A DNA stretch of 64,000 nt from positions 620,001-684,000 of the forward strand of contig JADJCP010000001.1 in NCBI GenBank assembly GCA_016703155.1, given 5' to 3'. The notes beneath the pieces are model-generated. The model searched no databases. It worked only from the letters and a program-made list of their open reading frames with translations, and was not told the DNA's origin. This DNA comes from Hydrogenophilales bacterium (GTDB lineage Bacteria > Pseudomonadota > Gammaproteobacteria > Burkholderiales > Thiobacillaceae). Shown one piece after another: positions 28,005 through 38,002 of the stretch (its first letter is position 1; each line of letters begins with the position of its first letter). A program made the translations under genes and the position numbers.

Positions 28005-29348
28005 TCAATATTTCCCTGCGTTTCGCGTGGATCTACGCTTAAAAACCACCAGTTTTGTTATTAAAATCAATACTGCTGCGTATAGCATAGGTCGTGTCAT
28101 TGCACGCATGGAGCTATGCAGGCCCACTGCGAGTGACATGAATACCAACGTTATAGTGATGGAAGTGAGCACACTAGGATTAACTACAGTCAAGCGATCG
28201 AACCATCCCAATATGGCTCCGATCAGCGCGACAACTACAACGCCCATCAGGCCGAACACATAAAATGCCTCAGCAAATGCGGGTGTTGTTAACCCTACAT
28301 AGCCATCAGTTTCCATAACATCGGACAGCCCTCTTCCGAGTGGCAGGATTGGCACAATCTCCGAGGGCAATGGGTTCAGGTTCCAAAAAAACGCTGCACT
28401 TGTGGCGATGATCGGTGGGGGTTCTAGTTCACGCTGCTCCGCTTTTCTCGTGAAGGGGGCCATTGCATCAAGTGGATTTACAAAAAAATTATCTTCCTCA
28501 GTATCACTTGCGTAACCAATTACGTCCTTGGGCGAGATTGCTGCCTGAATAAAATTAGCAATACCAGGATTTCCTCCACGCTCATGGTAGCCGATTGAAC
28601 CAAGATAAAATGCAGCCAATACGCCGGCTACCGAAATGATGAGGCTCCGCTTAACACCCATACGGAAGGCAAGAAAAGCCAAAAACAGGAATGGAAATCC
28701 TGCAGCCCTGCTGAAATTCCACATAGAACTCAGTGATGCCACTATTAGAGCGGCAAAACCCAAGAGAAAGACCGGCCCAAAATCCTTGGTCCTAAGTATG
28801 AGCAATGACGCCATCAATCCGAGTGTGACTTCTAGTGGCAGTCGTATGACACTAAGCATCCGCAGAGCCGATCCTGCATAATCACGCTCATCAAATTGGC
28901 CGTGTCCACGCGAAAACTGTGAAGACCAAAGCTCGTCAAGTCCGCCCGAGGTAATGATCGTAACCGCGAGCACTACTACGACCATACCGAACACCCATAT
29001 CGGCTTCACCTTTGGCATCGCCAACTGAACCGGGGTATGCATTCTGAGCCGCATATAATTACGGCTAAAAACGCGGCTATAACCGAACAGAAAGGCAAAC
29101 ATGGCGAGTGTAGTGAACAGCAGTCCATTATTTATCTGCGCAGGAACAAGCAGATAGTAATCCCACATCACCCCCGTTAGTAAAGACTGCCAAGGTGAAA
29201 AATGATAGCCGGTCCAAATGAACAGCACGCCCATGAACCTTAAACTCGACAATTCCTTCACTCCGTATCGCACCGCTAGGTTTACTGCAAACGCGAGGGG
29301 TAACAAACCTGCCAAGAGTAACCACAATGTGTTTTGATTTGGCCACAC
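28005..29348 (-). CDS. O-antigen polymerase (Wzy-like) membrane protein
   Basis: A 447-aa integral membrane protein with about ten to eleven hydrophobic segments (for example LLAGLLPLAFAVNLAVRYG, VFGMVVVVLAVTIITSGG and VVVVALIGAILGWF). A large soluble loop in the middle to late part (about 275-340) includes the segment ISPKDVIGYASDTEEDNFF. The layout and the position in a Wzx/Wzy locus suggest the repeat-unit polymerase, in the oligosaccharide-polymerase group. Such proteins share little sequence, so the call rests on topology and context. Confidence 0.75.
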   Translation of the reverse strand: MWPNQNTLWLLLAGLLPLAFAVNLAVRYGVKELSSLRFMGVLFIWTGYHFSPWQSLLTGVMWDYYLLVPAQINNGLLFTTLAMFAFLFGYSRVFSRNYMRLRMHTPVQLAMPKVKPIWVFGMVVVVLAVTIITSGGLDELWSSQFSRGHGQFDERDYAGSALRMLSVIRLPLEVTLGLMASLLILRTKDFGPVFLLGFAALIVASLSSMWNFSRAAGFPFLFLAFLAFRMGVKRSLIISVAGVLAAFYLGSIGYHERGGNPGIANFIQAAISPKDVIGYASDTEEDNFFVNPLDAMAPFTRKAEQRELEPPPIIATSAAFFWNLNPLPSEIVPILPLGRGLSDVMETDGYVGLTTPAFAEAFYVFGLMGVVVVALIGAILGWFDRLTVVNPSVLTSITITLVFMSLAVGLHSSMRAMTRPMLYAAVLILITKLVVFKRRSTRNAGKY

Positions 29349-29355
29349 GATTTTC

Positions 29356-30578
29356 TTATGCCTCTAACGGTTTTGCCAGCATGGAAATCAGACGTGTCTT
29401 GTATTGTGCCAGGCCAAAAGACTGCGCCTTAAGGCGCTCATGATGCCCCATTAGGACCAGCAATTCTCGCTGATGAATAAAGTTGGACAATGCTTCTCCA
29501 ATGGCTTTCGCATCACGTATAGGTACGATGAAACCCGCCACGCCATCGCAGACAACACTACCGGTATTAGGCGTACACACCACTGGTAGACCTGCAGCGA
29601 TGGCCTCGTAAACCACGCCGGCCGAGCCTTCACATTTTGATGGCAGGAGGAACACATCCGCCGAAGAATAATGCTTAAGCATCTGCACACGCGGCACAGG
29701 GCCAGTAAGTTCCAGCGAGCTCAAGTGCCTGTCGTGCTACAGGATTAACGCCAATATCGCCCACCATACGAAAAACTGCTTGGTTGCGTAGCATACGCGC
29801 CGCCTCTAATACATAGTGACTGCCCTTTCTCAGGCCGACAGCGCCTACAGTAAGTACATGTAGTGGGCCATCATGCTGTGCCCCTGTCCGGCACGGAAAA
29901 CGGGTATCGACTCCATAAGGGGCAACACGACATCGCTCGACTGGGCCGCTACATGCCGTGACCCCTTCGCGGACAAACTCCGAACCACAAGAATTACATC
30001 AGCTTCACACCATTCAGCCTGTTCACGGGCTATGTACGCACGGACATATTCATCATCAGGCTCTGGCTCTTGCCAACCCGGAAAATTTTCTGTTCCTCTG
30101 CCAGCAATTGCCGCTCGATTTCCATAGGCGCGATGGTTTGTTCCATAACGGTACGAAGTCCGCGTGAGCGGGCGTATTGCATCAGTTCAAGACCCGCACC
30201 ATTAAAAGTGTAGACACCATCTGCATTACCCAGACCACGCTGAATTAACTTGCGACAGAAATCCTCGCCTGCCCATAATAATATTTCAAACATTTCTGAG
30301 CGTGTCTTCATATGCCGAAGACGTGAAGACAACGTCCAGCCGAATTGAGTAAATGATGTTATTAATGAACTGGGCATGCCAAGTGGCACCCGACCTAGTA
30401 AACGCTGCACTCCATCTGTTCTTAAATTCTGCGGCAATAATCGTAATAATTGTGGCCAGCCTTTGGTTGCACAAATATCGGTATAAAAATGCTCTAGCAT
30501 TCCGGCGTCATCAAGCATTCTAGGTATGGCGTAATGTCTACGCGCGCCCAGTTGAGCTACAATATATTTCATCCTCAT
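29356..30578 (-). CDS. Family 4 glycosyltransferase, copy A (several frameshifts)
   Basis: About 407 codons when frames are joined. The N-terminal part is MRMKYIVAQLGARRHYAIP with a GT4 acceptor domain; the C-terminal part holds SSADVFLLPSKCEGSAGVVYEAIAAGLPVV, the donor-site EX7E region. The frame breaks near 29725, at several points between 29880 and 30000, and near 30085 (cccggaaaa here, cccgggaaaa in the other copies). The middle (about 29955-30310) is nearly identical to copies B and C. The C-terminal third is distinct, so this is one of two original paralogs. The breaks look like consensus errors. Confidence 0.75.
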
Positions 30579-32765
30579 ATTTTAATTTTATGAAATTGCA
30601 TCCAATAGGCGCCGTTGATATCTATCGAGCGAGAACTCACTTGATCGTTTTAATGCATTATCACTCATTATCCGCAATTTACTTGAATCTATTACAAACT
30701 GGTTTACTGCATTAACAATAGAATCTAAATCTTGATTTGGCACAAGATAGCCCTCTATTCCATCGCGCACGATACTTCCCGTATTTGGTGTGCAAATAAC
30801 AGGCAAACCATTTGCAAGAGCTTCGTATGTCACTGTTGCTGACCCCTCGCACAATGAAGGCAGTAGAAAAATATCTGCCCAAGCAAAATGATCTTGAATT
30901 GAAGCTCGCGTCACAGGGCCAGACTAGTTCTATGTGGCCCGATAAATTATCATTAATCTTAGTAGTAAAACCAAGTGGGCCTACCATTCGAAAGGATGCT
31001 CGACCTTTGAGTAGCTTCGCTGCTTCTAAAACATATGGGCTTCCCTTACGGCAGGGCCAGAACTGCGCCTACTGTTAATACCCGCAATGGCCCATTATGG
31101 GGTGAGCGTGTTGGCACAGAGCCAAAGTGATTCTTCGCCAGCCCATATGGGACTACAACACATCGCTCAACAGGGCCGCCACGCCGCGATCCCCTCGCGG
31201 ACAAACTCGAACCACAAAGAATTACATCAGCTTCACACCATTCAGCCTGTTCACGGGCTATGTACGCACGGACATATTCATCATCAGGCTCTGGCTCTTG
31301 CCAACCCGGGAAAATTTTCTGTTCCTCTGCCAGCAATTGCCGCTCGATTTCCATAGGCGCGATGGTTTGTTCCATAACGGTACGAAGTCCGCGTGACAGG
31401 GCGTGTTGCATCAGTTCAAGACCCGCACCATTAAAAGTGTAGACACCATCTGCATTACCCAGACCACGCTGAATTAACTTGCGACAGAAATCCTCGCTGC
31501 CCATATTAATATTTCAAATATTTCTGAGCGTGTCTTCATATGCCGAAGACGTGAAGACAACGTCCAGCCGAATTGAGTAAATGATGTTATTAATGAACTG
31601 GGCATGCTGGTGGCACCGACCTAGTAAACGCTGCACTCCATCTGTTCTTAAATTCTGCGGCAATAATCGTAATAATTGTGGCCAGCCTTTGGTTGCACAA
31701 ATATCGGTATAAAATGCTCTAGCATTCCGGCGTCATCAAGCATTCTAGGTATGGCGTAATGTTACGCGCGCCCAGTTGAGCTACAATATATTTCATCCTC
31801 ATATTTTAATTTTATGAAATTGCATCCAATAGGCGCCGTTGATATCTATCGAGCGAGAACTCACTTGATCGTTTTAATGCATTATCACTCATTATCCGCA
31901 ATTTACTTGAATCTATTACAAACTGGTTTACTGCATTAACAATAGAATCTAAATCTTGATTTGGCACAAGATAGCCCCCTCTATTCCATCGCGCACGATA
32001 CTTCCCGTATTTGGTGTGCAAATAACAGGCAAACCATTTGCAAGAGCTTCGTATGTCACTGTTGCTGACCCCTCGCACAATGAAGGCAGTAGAAAAATAT
32101 CTGCCCAAGCAAAATGATCTTGAATTGAAGCTCGCGGCACAGGGCCGACTAGTTCTATGTGGCCCGATAAATTATCATTAATCTTAGTAGTAAAACCAAG
32201 TGGGCCTACCATTCGAAAGGATGCTCGACCTTTGAGTAGCTTCGCTGCTTCTAAAACATATGGGCTTCCCTTACGTAGGCCGACTGCGCCTACTGTTAAT
32301 ACCCGCAATGGCCCATTATGGGGTGAGCGTGTTGGCACAGAGCCAAAGTGATTCTTCGCCAGCCCATATGGGACTACAACACATCGCTCAACAGGGCCGC
32401 CACACGCCGCGATCCCTTCGCGGACAAACTCCGAACCACAAAGAATTACATCAGCTTCACACCATTCAGCCTGTTCACGGGCTATGTACGCACGGACATA
32501 TTCATCATCAGGCTCTGGCTCTTGCCAACCCGGGAAAATTTTCTGTTCCTCTGCCAGCAATTGCCGCTCGATTTCCATAGGCGCGATGGTTTGTTCCATA
32601 ACGGTACGAAGTCCGCGTGAGCGGGCGTATTGCATCAGTTCAAGACCCGCACCATTAAAAGTGTAGACACCATCTGCATTACCCAGACCACGCTGAATTA
32701 CCTTTGCGACAGAAATCCTCGCCTGCCCATAATAATATTTCAAACATTTCTGAGCGTGTCTTTAG
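29955..32765. repeat. Tandem duplication of about 1,224 bp
   Basis: The sequence reading ttgcatccaataggcgcc recurs at 30596 and 31820, a shift of 1,224 bases, and the match extends over the whole interval between the shared glycosyltransferase middles. A third partial match to those middles lies at about 32400-32765. The repeated unit is therefore the C-terminal half of one paralog plus the N-terminal half of the next, as expected when recombination or assembly jumps between the shared middles. Confidence 0.8.
30588..31802 (-). pseudogene. Family 4 glycosyltransferase, copy B: chimera of copies A and C
   Basis: The N-terminal third is nearly identical to copy A, and the C-terminal two thirds to copy C; the switch falls inside the roughly 355-bp block shared by all three. 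Differences from A and C are mostly one- or two-base insertions or deletions (for example atatcggtataaaatgc against five A in copy A, and gcatgctggtgg against gcatgccaagtgg). Frames break at several places. The stop is 10 bases upstream of copy A's start. It is either the product of unequal crossover between two tandem paralogs or an assembly duplicate. Confidence 0.7.
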
Positions 32766-33025
32766 TGCCGAAGACGTGAAGATAAGGTCCAACCGAATTG
32801 GGTAAATGATGTAATTGATGAATTAGGTATGCCACGAGGTATACGGCCTAATAGCCGCCGCACTCCAGCCACCCTCAAATTCTTCGGCAATAAACTTAAT
32901 AGCTGAGGCCACCCTTTGGTCGCGCAGATATCCGTATAAAAATGCTCTAACACTCCGGCGTCGTGAAGCATTTGAGGTAGGGCGTAATGCATTCTTGCAC
33001 CGAGTTGAGCGACGATAATTTTCAT
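31812..33025 (-). CDS. Family 4 glycosyltransferase, copy C (several frameshifts)
   Basis: About 405 codons when frames are joined. The N-terminus MKIIVAQLGARMHYALPQ is distinct from copy A. The middle carries DGVYTFNGAGLELMQYARSRGL and the C-terminal domain has LTVGAVGLRKGSPYVLEAAKLL and FLLPSLCEGSATVTYEAL. Frames break near 32760, 32704 and 31975. It appears to be the second original paralog, upstream of A on the coding strand. The donor sugar is not readable. Confidence 0.75.
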
Positions 33026-33086
33026 TTCATGGTATTCCTATTACCTATTACAGGGCCTGGCACACCTGCCACAATTTAATATGGCT

Positions 33087-33491
33087 CTACATTTTAGTAA
33101 CATCAGTACCTGCTGCAATGACACCACTCTTCCCAATTTTTATTCCATTTAATGCAACTGCGTGAGATCCTATCCATACATCATCTTCAATGACCATCCT
33201 ACCCTTGCTTGTCATTCCCTGTTCCCGGAAGGTAATGTCTGCTCTGTCGAAATATGGTTTGCTGCAAATATTGCAGTAAGTGCAGCAATCATCACATCGT
33301 TACCTGCACATTCTCAACCTTCACCATTATTAACTACGTACTGGTTCAGGCTTGCTCCTTCTCCGAGAACAATGCTCCCCGCCCGCAGGTAAGAGCATTG
33401 AGCCAGCGAGTACAATACTATTTTCGCCGATAATCATCTTCCCACCCCTTGCAGGGAAAACCTTTGGATCGATAATAGCGCAGGGCGCCAT
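33087..33491 (-). pseudogene. Decayed hexapeptide acyltransferase
   Basis: Reading with frame changes gives MAPCAIIDPKVFPARGGK, then IIGENSIVLAGSMLLPAGG, SIVLGEGASLNQYVVNNG, GNDVMIAALTAIFAANH, EQGMTSKGRMVIEDDVWIGS and GIKIGKSGVIAAGTDVTKM to a TAG at 33087-33089. The hexapeptide periodicity and the Asn-His of the active-site region are recognisable. At least three frame changes are needed, more than in most genes nearby, so decay is plausible, but clustered sequence errors are not excluded. It fills most of the 560-base gap between copy C and the flippase. Confidence 0.65.
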
Positions 33492-33585
33492 CTTCAAGCC
33501 CGGGTTAAAATATTAAAACCAAGGTCAATAAATATATTTATTATGCTTATCTGGTTATCAATTTAATGCTTTGTAAATTGACTAA

Positions 33586-34959
33586 CTATTCAATCGTCTG
33601 AATACGCGAGCCTAACAATACAAGTGATACGGCTGATATTGCTTGCGCTGCATAGGCTGATAAAAACGCTAAAGCCAATCCAATTATACTTAATGTTGGC
33701 ACCAAAAAAAAGGTCATGAAGAGCATTGTGATACCCCACACAACATTTAAACCAAACACCCGCCAAGTTTGATTCATACATAATAATGCACCAGTAGAAA
33801 TATTTGTGAGTGCATGAAATGGTGCCGCTGCCAGGAGTAATACCAGGATAAGCCATCCATCACTGAAACCTTGCCCATAAAAAGACATTACCCAGGGGCT
33901 TAGTGTTGATATCAGTAAGACGGGTGGAACCGCGATAATTAGCGTTAAGGCACCAAGCCAGAGTGTCACTGTACGAAAACGTTTTATGTTACCAGACTCC
34001 CATTCCTGAACGAGTAGGGGAATGCTGGTGGACATGAGAATCATGGGGATGAAAATCATTGGGCCGTGCCACTGGTAGGCTGCATTGTAAATTCCCATTT
34101 CTGCATATCCATTTGGACTGCGTGCGACCAATGTCATGCAGAACCAAAGGACAGGAGTTGCAACTAGATTAGCCATTAGGCTTGGCAAGCTGTAGCCACT
34201 CAGAATGCGCCAATCTTTGAAAGCTCCCCGGTATCTGACGTCTATATTGCGTTTACGTAGTTCCGTACGTAAACAATAATGACCCGCTAGCCAGGCAGTT
34301 ATTCCACCCAGCGCCATGCCAAGCAATACACCCACAACTCCATACGTTCTGGCCATAATCACCATGGCGACAATTGACACAATGCCTTCAAGAATATTTA
34401 GTTTGGCAACAAGATCAAAACGTTCAAATCCTGAAATGACACCCGTTTGGACACCGCGCAGAACATTGGTGGCCATCAACCATACCCCCCAAGATAGTGC
34501 GGTATGTAAATGTGGCGCACCTAAAATCGAGTCAGCAATCTCTGAGGAGGTAAGCACGATTATTCCTGCAAAAAGCAGAATTGCTATCCAGGAAACACCA
34601 CGCACAAGGCCAATGATTCGACCTGCTTGCTCTGGATTCGTAGAGGCATGTTGAGCAACAAATCGGGTGCCTGTATTGCCAAGTCCTATACCGGCCATAA
34701 GGCCAGCCACCCCTAACGTTGCCTGAATCACGCCAAACTCACCGAACGATACTTTTCCCAATATACGTGCCACTATGATCATGGCGAGTAAAACTAGGAT
34801 ACGTGACGCGGCAGAACCTAAGAGACCCCACATTGATCCTCTTGCGAGTCGTTTCGCAACAGTGGACGCCGCAAATCTGTCAAAAAACGATTTTGGTAAA
34901 ACCGTCTTAGCGAATACACGCAGATCTGGTTTTTTGAAAAAACTTGAAATGGTAATCAC
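33586..34959 (-). CDS. Wzx-type polysaccharide flippase (PST family)
   Basis: A 457-aa inner-membrane protein with about 12-14 hydrophobic segments. The N-terminus (RGSMWGLLGSAASRILVLLAMIIVARILGKVSFGEFGV) is the classic opening of the polysaccharide transporter family. It would flip undecaprenyl-linked repeat units to the periplasm for the Wzy polymerase. It is in the AT-richer part of the locus. Confidence 0.92.
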   Translation of the reverse strand: MITISSFFKKPDLRVFAKTVLPKSFFDRFAASTVAKRLARGSMWGLLGSAASRILVLLAMIIVARILGKVSFGEFGVIQATLGVAGLMAGIGLGNTGTRFVAQHASTNPEQAGRIIGLVRGVSWIAILLFAGIIVLTSSEIADSILGAPHLHTALSWGVWLMATNVLRGVQTGVISGFERFDLVAKLNILEGIVSIVAMVIMARTYGVVGVLLGMALGGITAWLAGHYCLRTELRKRNIDVRYRGAFKDWRILSGYSLPSLMANLVATPVLWFCMTLVARSPNGYAEMGIYNAAYQWHGPMIFIPMILMSTSIPLLVQEWESGNIKRFRTVTLWLGALTLIIAVPPVLLISTLSPWVMSFYGQGFSDGWLILVLLLAAAPFHALTNISTGALLCMNQTWRVFGLNVVWGITMLFMTFFLVPTLSIIGLALAFLSAYAAQAISAVSLVLLGSRIQTIE

Positions 34960-35050
34960 GTATTTCGCTTATGTTGTTCCATTAGATTTGCCGTCCTGAA
35001 TAGTCGCATCGCGGCTGATCTCGCAATGGAGATTTGACCCAATCAGCTTT

Positions 35051-35213
35051 TCAAGTGGGGAGGTCATGCTCTTCCCCAATCAGCCATATCTTGGGCTGGG
35101 CTAGTACGCGTGTGATGAAGGCGCTGTCTTCCTTGACGCGCTGGCTGAAGGCTTCGACGGTGAACAGGGTTGGGTTGACTGGCCGCCCCAGCAGGCTTTC
35201 TACGGTCGCCACT
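35051..35213 (-). pseudogene. Nucleotidyltransferase-like C-terminal fragment
   Basis: Frame VATVESLLGRPVNPTLFTVEAFSQRV, then EDSAFITRVLAQPKIWLIGEEHDLPT and a stop. The GRPVNPT...FITRVLAQPKIWLIG pattern is, from memory, the end of MNT/ArsR-type nucleotidyltransferase-domain regulators. The N-terminal part, including the catalytic motif, is absent. It abuts the hairpin and dehydrogenase fragment described next, so several broken pieces are joined here. Confidence 0.45.
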
Positions 35214-35378
35214 CATGCCCATATTGGGATTGATTGCACCCAATATGGGCGTGAATGGCGCCGACATGATTTCAACCCGCGCCGGGGCGACCTCGTGTGA
35301 AACTGCATGCTGGTGCCGGGGCAACCAGATTGAATTGTGGGGGCCGGCGTGGACTGCGCCGGCGATGGCGATTTTCAT
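35214..35378 (-). pseudogene. UDP-glucose-dehydrogenase-like N-terminal fragment with a hairpin
   Basis: Starts MKIAIAGAVHAG and continues HEVAPARVEIMSA, resembling the first Rossmann strand and the EVAPARVE strand of UDP-glucose 6-dehydrogenases. The glycine-rich loop is altered, and similarity ends at a perfect 12-bp inverted repeat (gcccatattggg at 35218-35229, complement at 35240-35251). The rest of the 508-base gap between the flippase and the initiating transferase shows no gene. Confidence 0.4.
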
Positions 35379-35467
35379 GATCGGTGGTGACTAGGTAACG
35401 GTTCGAGTGCACGCGCGTGGCTGTGGTGGCTTAGGTTGGAGTTGCCCGCGTTTACGGCGGGTGCCAT

Positions 35468-36649
35468 TCAGGGGGCATTGGATGGGTTAACGCTCTCCTC
35501 CAGTTTCGTCTTCACGCTCATACAGGGCAGTTCGCAATTTTTTTTTACCGATGCGGCGGGCTGGCGCACAAAATAATGCAGCTTGAAGCGTACCAGGGTC
35601 CGGTACAGGCTCAGGTAGACCAAGACGAAGGTGGCGGCGGAGATGAGCAGCCAGAGGGTGTTGTTCCAGAACAGCACGGCCGGGATGACGGTGGAGCCGG
35701 CCAGCATGATGAGGTGGACCGAGACATCGGAATTGCGACGGCTGCGACGTGCCCCACGTGTAGCGGGCTGGCTGCCGCAGTGCAGTCGCTTGTATAGCAG
35801 GGTGTGCAGGTGCAGTTTGTCTGCGACGGTGGACTTCTGGCCACGGTGTATGCGTCGGCGATAGGCCGAGAACAGGGTTTCCCAGATCGGGTAGAGGATC
35901 AGCAACAGTGGGAACCAGGCCGATACTTCCGGGTTGCGCGCCACCAGCAGCACGGAAAGGATGGCGATGTAGCAGCCCAGGAAATAGGCGCCGCCATCGC
36001 CGCAGAACAACTGGCCGCTGGGGTAGTTCCAGATGTAAAAACCCATCAGGCTGCCGATGCCAATGGTGGACAGGGCCAGCAGGTAATGGTCACCCACGCT
36101 GAAGGACACATAGCCCAGGGCCGCATAGGCCAGGAAGCAGACCCCCGCCGCCAGGCCGTTCAGGCCGTCGACGATGTTGATGGCATGGGCAATGCCGCCG
36201 ACGGCCACCACGGTGAAGGCGATGGCAATGATGGGGAAGGATAGGAACAGGGCGTCAACGATGGGGACATCGACACGGACCAGGTTGGCATCGAGCAGGT
36301 TGATCGCCATCAGGGCCGTTATAAAGGAGAACACCAGACGCTGGACCGGGCTGACGGACTTGGTGAAGTCTTCAAACAAACCCGCGACGAAGACGGGGGT
36401 GAGGCAAAGTGCCCAGAACAGGCCGGTGTCCAAGGTGAATTTCTCGTAGTAGATCGCGAGAATCATGCCCGTCGTCCAGCCCGTGATAACGACCAGCCCA
36501 CCGATACGCGGGATGATGCCCTTGTGAATCTTGTGATCGGAACTGACCGCACGGTCGCCGGATAGATGTGCGTGCACGTCCTGCCAGCGAACCACAAGCC
36601 AGCCGGTGATCGCCGAGACCACGAACGAAACGATTAACAGGTGCAACAT
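35468..36649 (-). CDS. WecA-like undecaprenyl-phosphate sugar-1-phosphate transferase
   Basis: A 393-aa polytopic inner-membrane protein of the MraY/WecA family. It starts glycan synthesis by moving a HexNAc-1-phosphate from UDP onto undecaprenyl phosphate. Key motifs are HKGIIPRIGG, the catalytic-Asp segment NIVDGLNGLAAG, CGDGGAYFLG and the His-rich DKLHLHTLLYKR. The hydrophilic C-terminal tail is longer than in WecA. It is the most upstream gene of the minus-strand block and the only initiating transferase in the window. Confidence 0.93.
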   Translation of the reverse strand: MLHLLIVSFVVSAITGWLVVRWQDVHAHLSGDRAVSSDHKIHKGIIPRIGGLVVITGWTTGMILAIYYEKFTLDTGLFWALCLTPVFVAGLFEDFTKSVSPVQRLVFSFITALMAINLLDANLVRVDVPIVDALFLSFPIIAIAFTVVAVGGIAHAINIVDGLNGLAAGVCFLAYAALGYVSFSVGDHYLLALSTIGIGSLMGFYIWNYPSGQLFCGDGGAYFLGCYIAILSVLLVARNPEVSAWFPLLLILYPIWETLFSAYRRRIHRGQKSTVADKLHLHTLLYKRLHCGSQPATRGARRSRRNSDVSVHLIMLAGSTVIPAVLFWNNTLWLLISAATFVLVYLSLYRTLVRFKLHYFVRQPAASVKKNCELPCMSVKTKLEESVNPSNAP

Positions 36650-36817
36650 TTTCGCCTCCCTGGCGGCCCGCTCCTGGCAGGCTTGTAGATGTTACCTGGA
36701 ACAAACTATCCCACCGAAACTTGGGGGCCTGACCTTATATTCTTTACGAGCCGTTTTGGTAATACTGCACCCCCCAAACCGCCCCGGATGTACGTCTGAT
36801 TGCGGATATTCGCCTTG

Positions 36818-36948
36818 GGAAACGCAGATTTATTCGCTCATTGTCATTGCGAGCGAAGCGCGGCAATCCAGTGCACTTAAATAAATCAACAGCCTATGGA
36901 TCGCCACGTCGCTGCGCTCCTCGCGATGACAACTTCTTCAACGTTTCC
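36818..36948. repeat. Composite MITE-like element, copy 3
   Basis: About 131 bp from gggaaacgcagatttattcgctca through gtcattgcgagcgaagcgcggcaatccag, tgcacttaaataaatcaacagcctatggatcgcc and gctcctcgcgatgac to aacttcttcaacgtttcc. It is the reverse-orientation version of the copies at 10495 and 59610 and the cleanest copy of the four. It is in the gap between the divergent wecA-like gene and the secreted-protein gene. Confidence 0.7.
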
Positions 36949-37282
36949 TTGGGGATATTCTCTGAAATTCAGGTCCGAATTGAAATATGCCAATAAGCAT
37001 GCATGACTATTACTTTAGTAATAGCATTAGCCCGTTATGACTATATGGCGGGTTATGCCATTCATGCGGCCACCACGGCACAGCGCCTACGGTACCGCCG
37101 TTTCAGTGTGTTTATTGTCAGTTGGCCGTCGCGTCCAGCCATTCTTTTTTTACGTAGTCCGAATGTGCTATACCCCTTGCGGCATCAAACATACAGTGCA
37201 GTTGAAAGGCATTATTTCATTTGACAAAACAGGCGTGTCGAAAGCAATATCAGCGGCAAATATTCTTGCCCGTGGGAGGCTG
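36949..37282 (+). other. Upstream region of the plus-strand export operon
   Basis: AT-richer non-coding DNA before the secreted-protein gene. It has a perfect palindrome ctattac-ttta-gtaatag (37007-37024) that could be an operator. I see no promoter close enough to a consensus to name, and no sigma-54 motif. The 168 bases between the wecA-like start and the repeat at 36818 also show nothing clear. Confidence 0.35.
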
Positions 37283-37822
37283 ATGATGAAAACAAATATC
37301 AAGTTTGCTCTAGCCGGTGCGATGGCTTTGAGCGTTGCCGCGTTCGCCTTTCAGCCGGATATGACTACGGCTCAAATCGAGCAGGAAATTGCCGAGCGCC
37401 TGAAGAAAAACGAAGGCGTTCAAGCCATTGCAAGTTTGACTCAACAAACTGGCGTAGCGCCTTCTGTAATGATCGCGTCGCTCGTCAACTTGGGCGTTCC
37501 TACTTCTGATGTGGTTTGTGGCACGATGGCCGCCGGCATTCCCTATGGCACGGTAATATCCGCGGCTGTCGCCAGCGGCGCCAACCCGGCGGCAATCGCA
37601 TCAGCCGCTACGGCGTGTGGCGTGACCGAAGAAAACGCGATACAGGCGTTGATTGTGGCGGGTGTGGACCCGACCCTGTTTGCCGAGGCCACGGCAGCCG
37701 GCCCCGGAAAAGTTAATCAAGCCAACCGTGGCAATCCCGTCATCCCTTCGGGACCCTTCACAGGCGTTTCGCCCATTCCGACTTTTGGCGGCGGTGGTGG
37801 TGGCGGCGCCAGCCCGAGCTGA
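37283..37822 (+). CDS. Small secreted Ala/Val-rich protein of unknown function
   Basis: A 179-aa protein with a signal peptide (KFALAGAMALSVAAFAFQ, cleaved around residue 22). It continues with TTAQIEQEIAERLKKNEGVQAIASLTQQTG and a series of similar 30-residue Ala/Val-rich segments (VAPSVMIASLVNLGVP, IPYGTVISAAVASGANP, VTEENAIQALIVAGVDP). Two Cys residues (VVCGT, ATACGVT) could form a disulfide. It ends in a Gly7 run and SPS. Start ATG at 37283 follows gggagg. It has its own terminator and lies just before the polymer export genes. I do not recognise the family. Confidence 0.8.
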   Translation: MMKTNIKFALAGAMALSVAAFAFQPDMTTAQIEQEIAERLKKNEGVQAIASLTQQTGVAPSVMIASLVNLGVPTSDVVCGTMAAGIPYGTVISAAVASGANPAAIASAATACGVTEENAIQALIVAGVDPTLFAEATAAGPGKVNQANRGNPVIPSGPFTGVSPIPTFGGGGGGGASPS

Positions 37823-37850
37823 TTATCCGTTGCCCGGTTTGGAACAAAAT

Positions 37851-37876
37851 GGCGACCTCCCGGTCGCCGTTTTTTT
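37851..37876 (+). terminator. Rho-independent terminator
   Basis: Stem ggcgacc/ggtcgcc with a tccc loop, then g and seven T, 28 bases after the secreted-protein stop. It separates that gene from the repeat array and the export operon. Confidence 0.9.
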
Positions 37877-38002
37877 GTGGCCTGGTCTGGTTATGCATGA
37901 AGCCGCCGTTTTAACGAGATGTCTGTATCTATGCAGCCCTTGAGTTTGCTCTGCACAGAGCCCATGCGTTATCACGCAGGCCAGGCTCACAGCCACTTTA
38001 AA

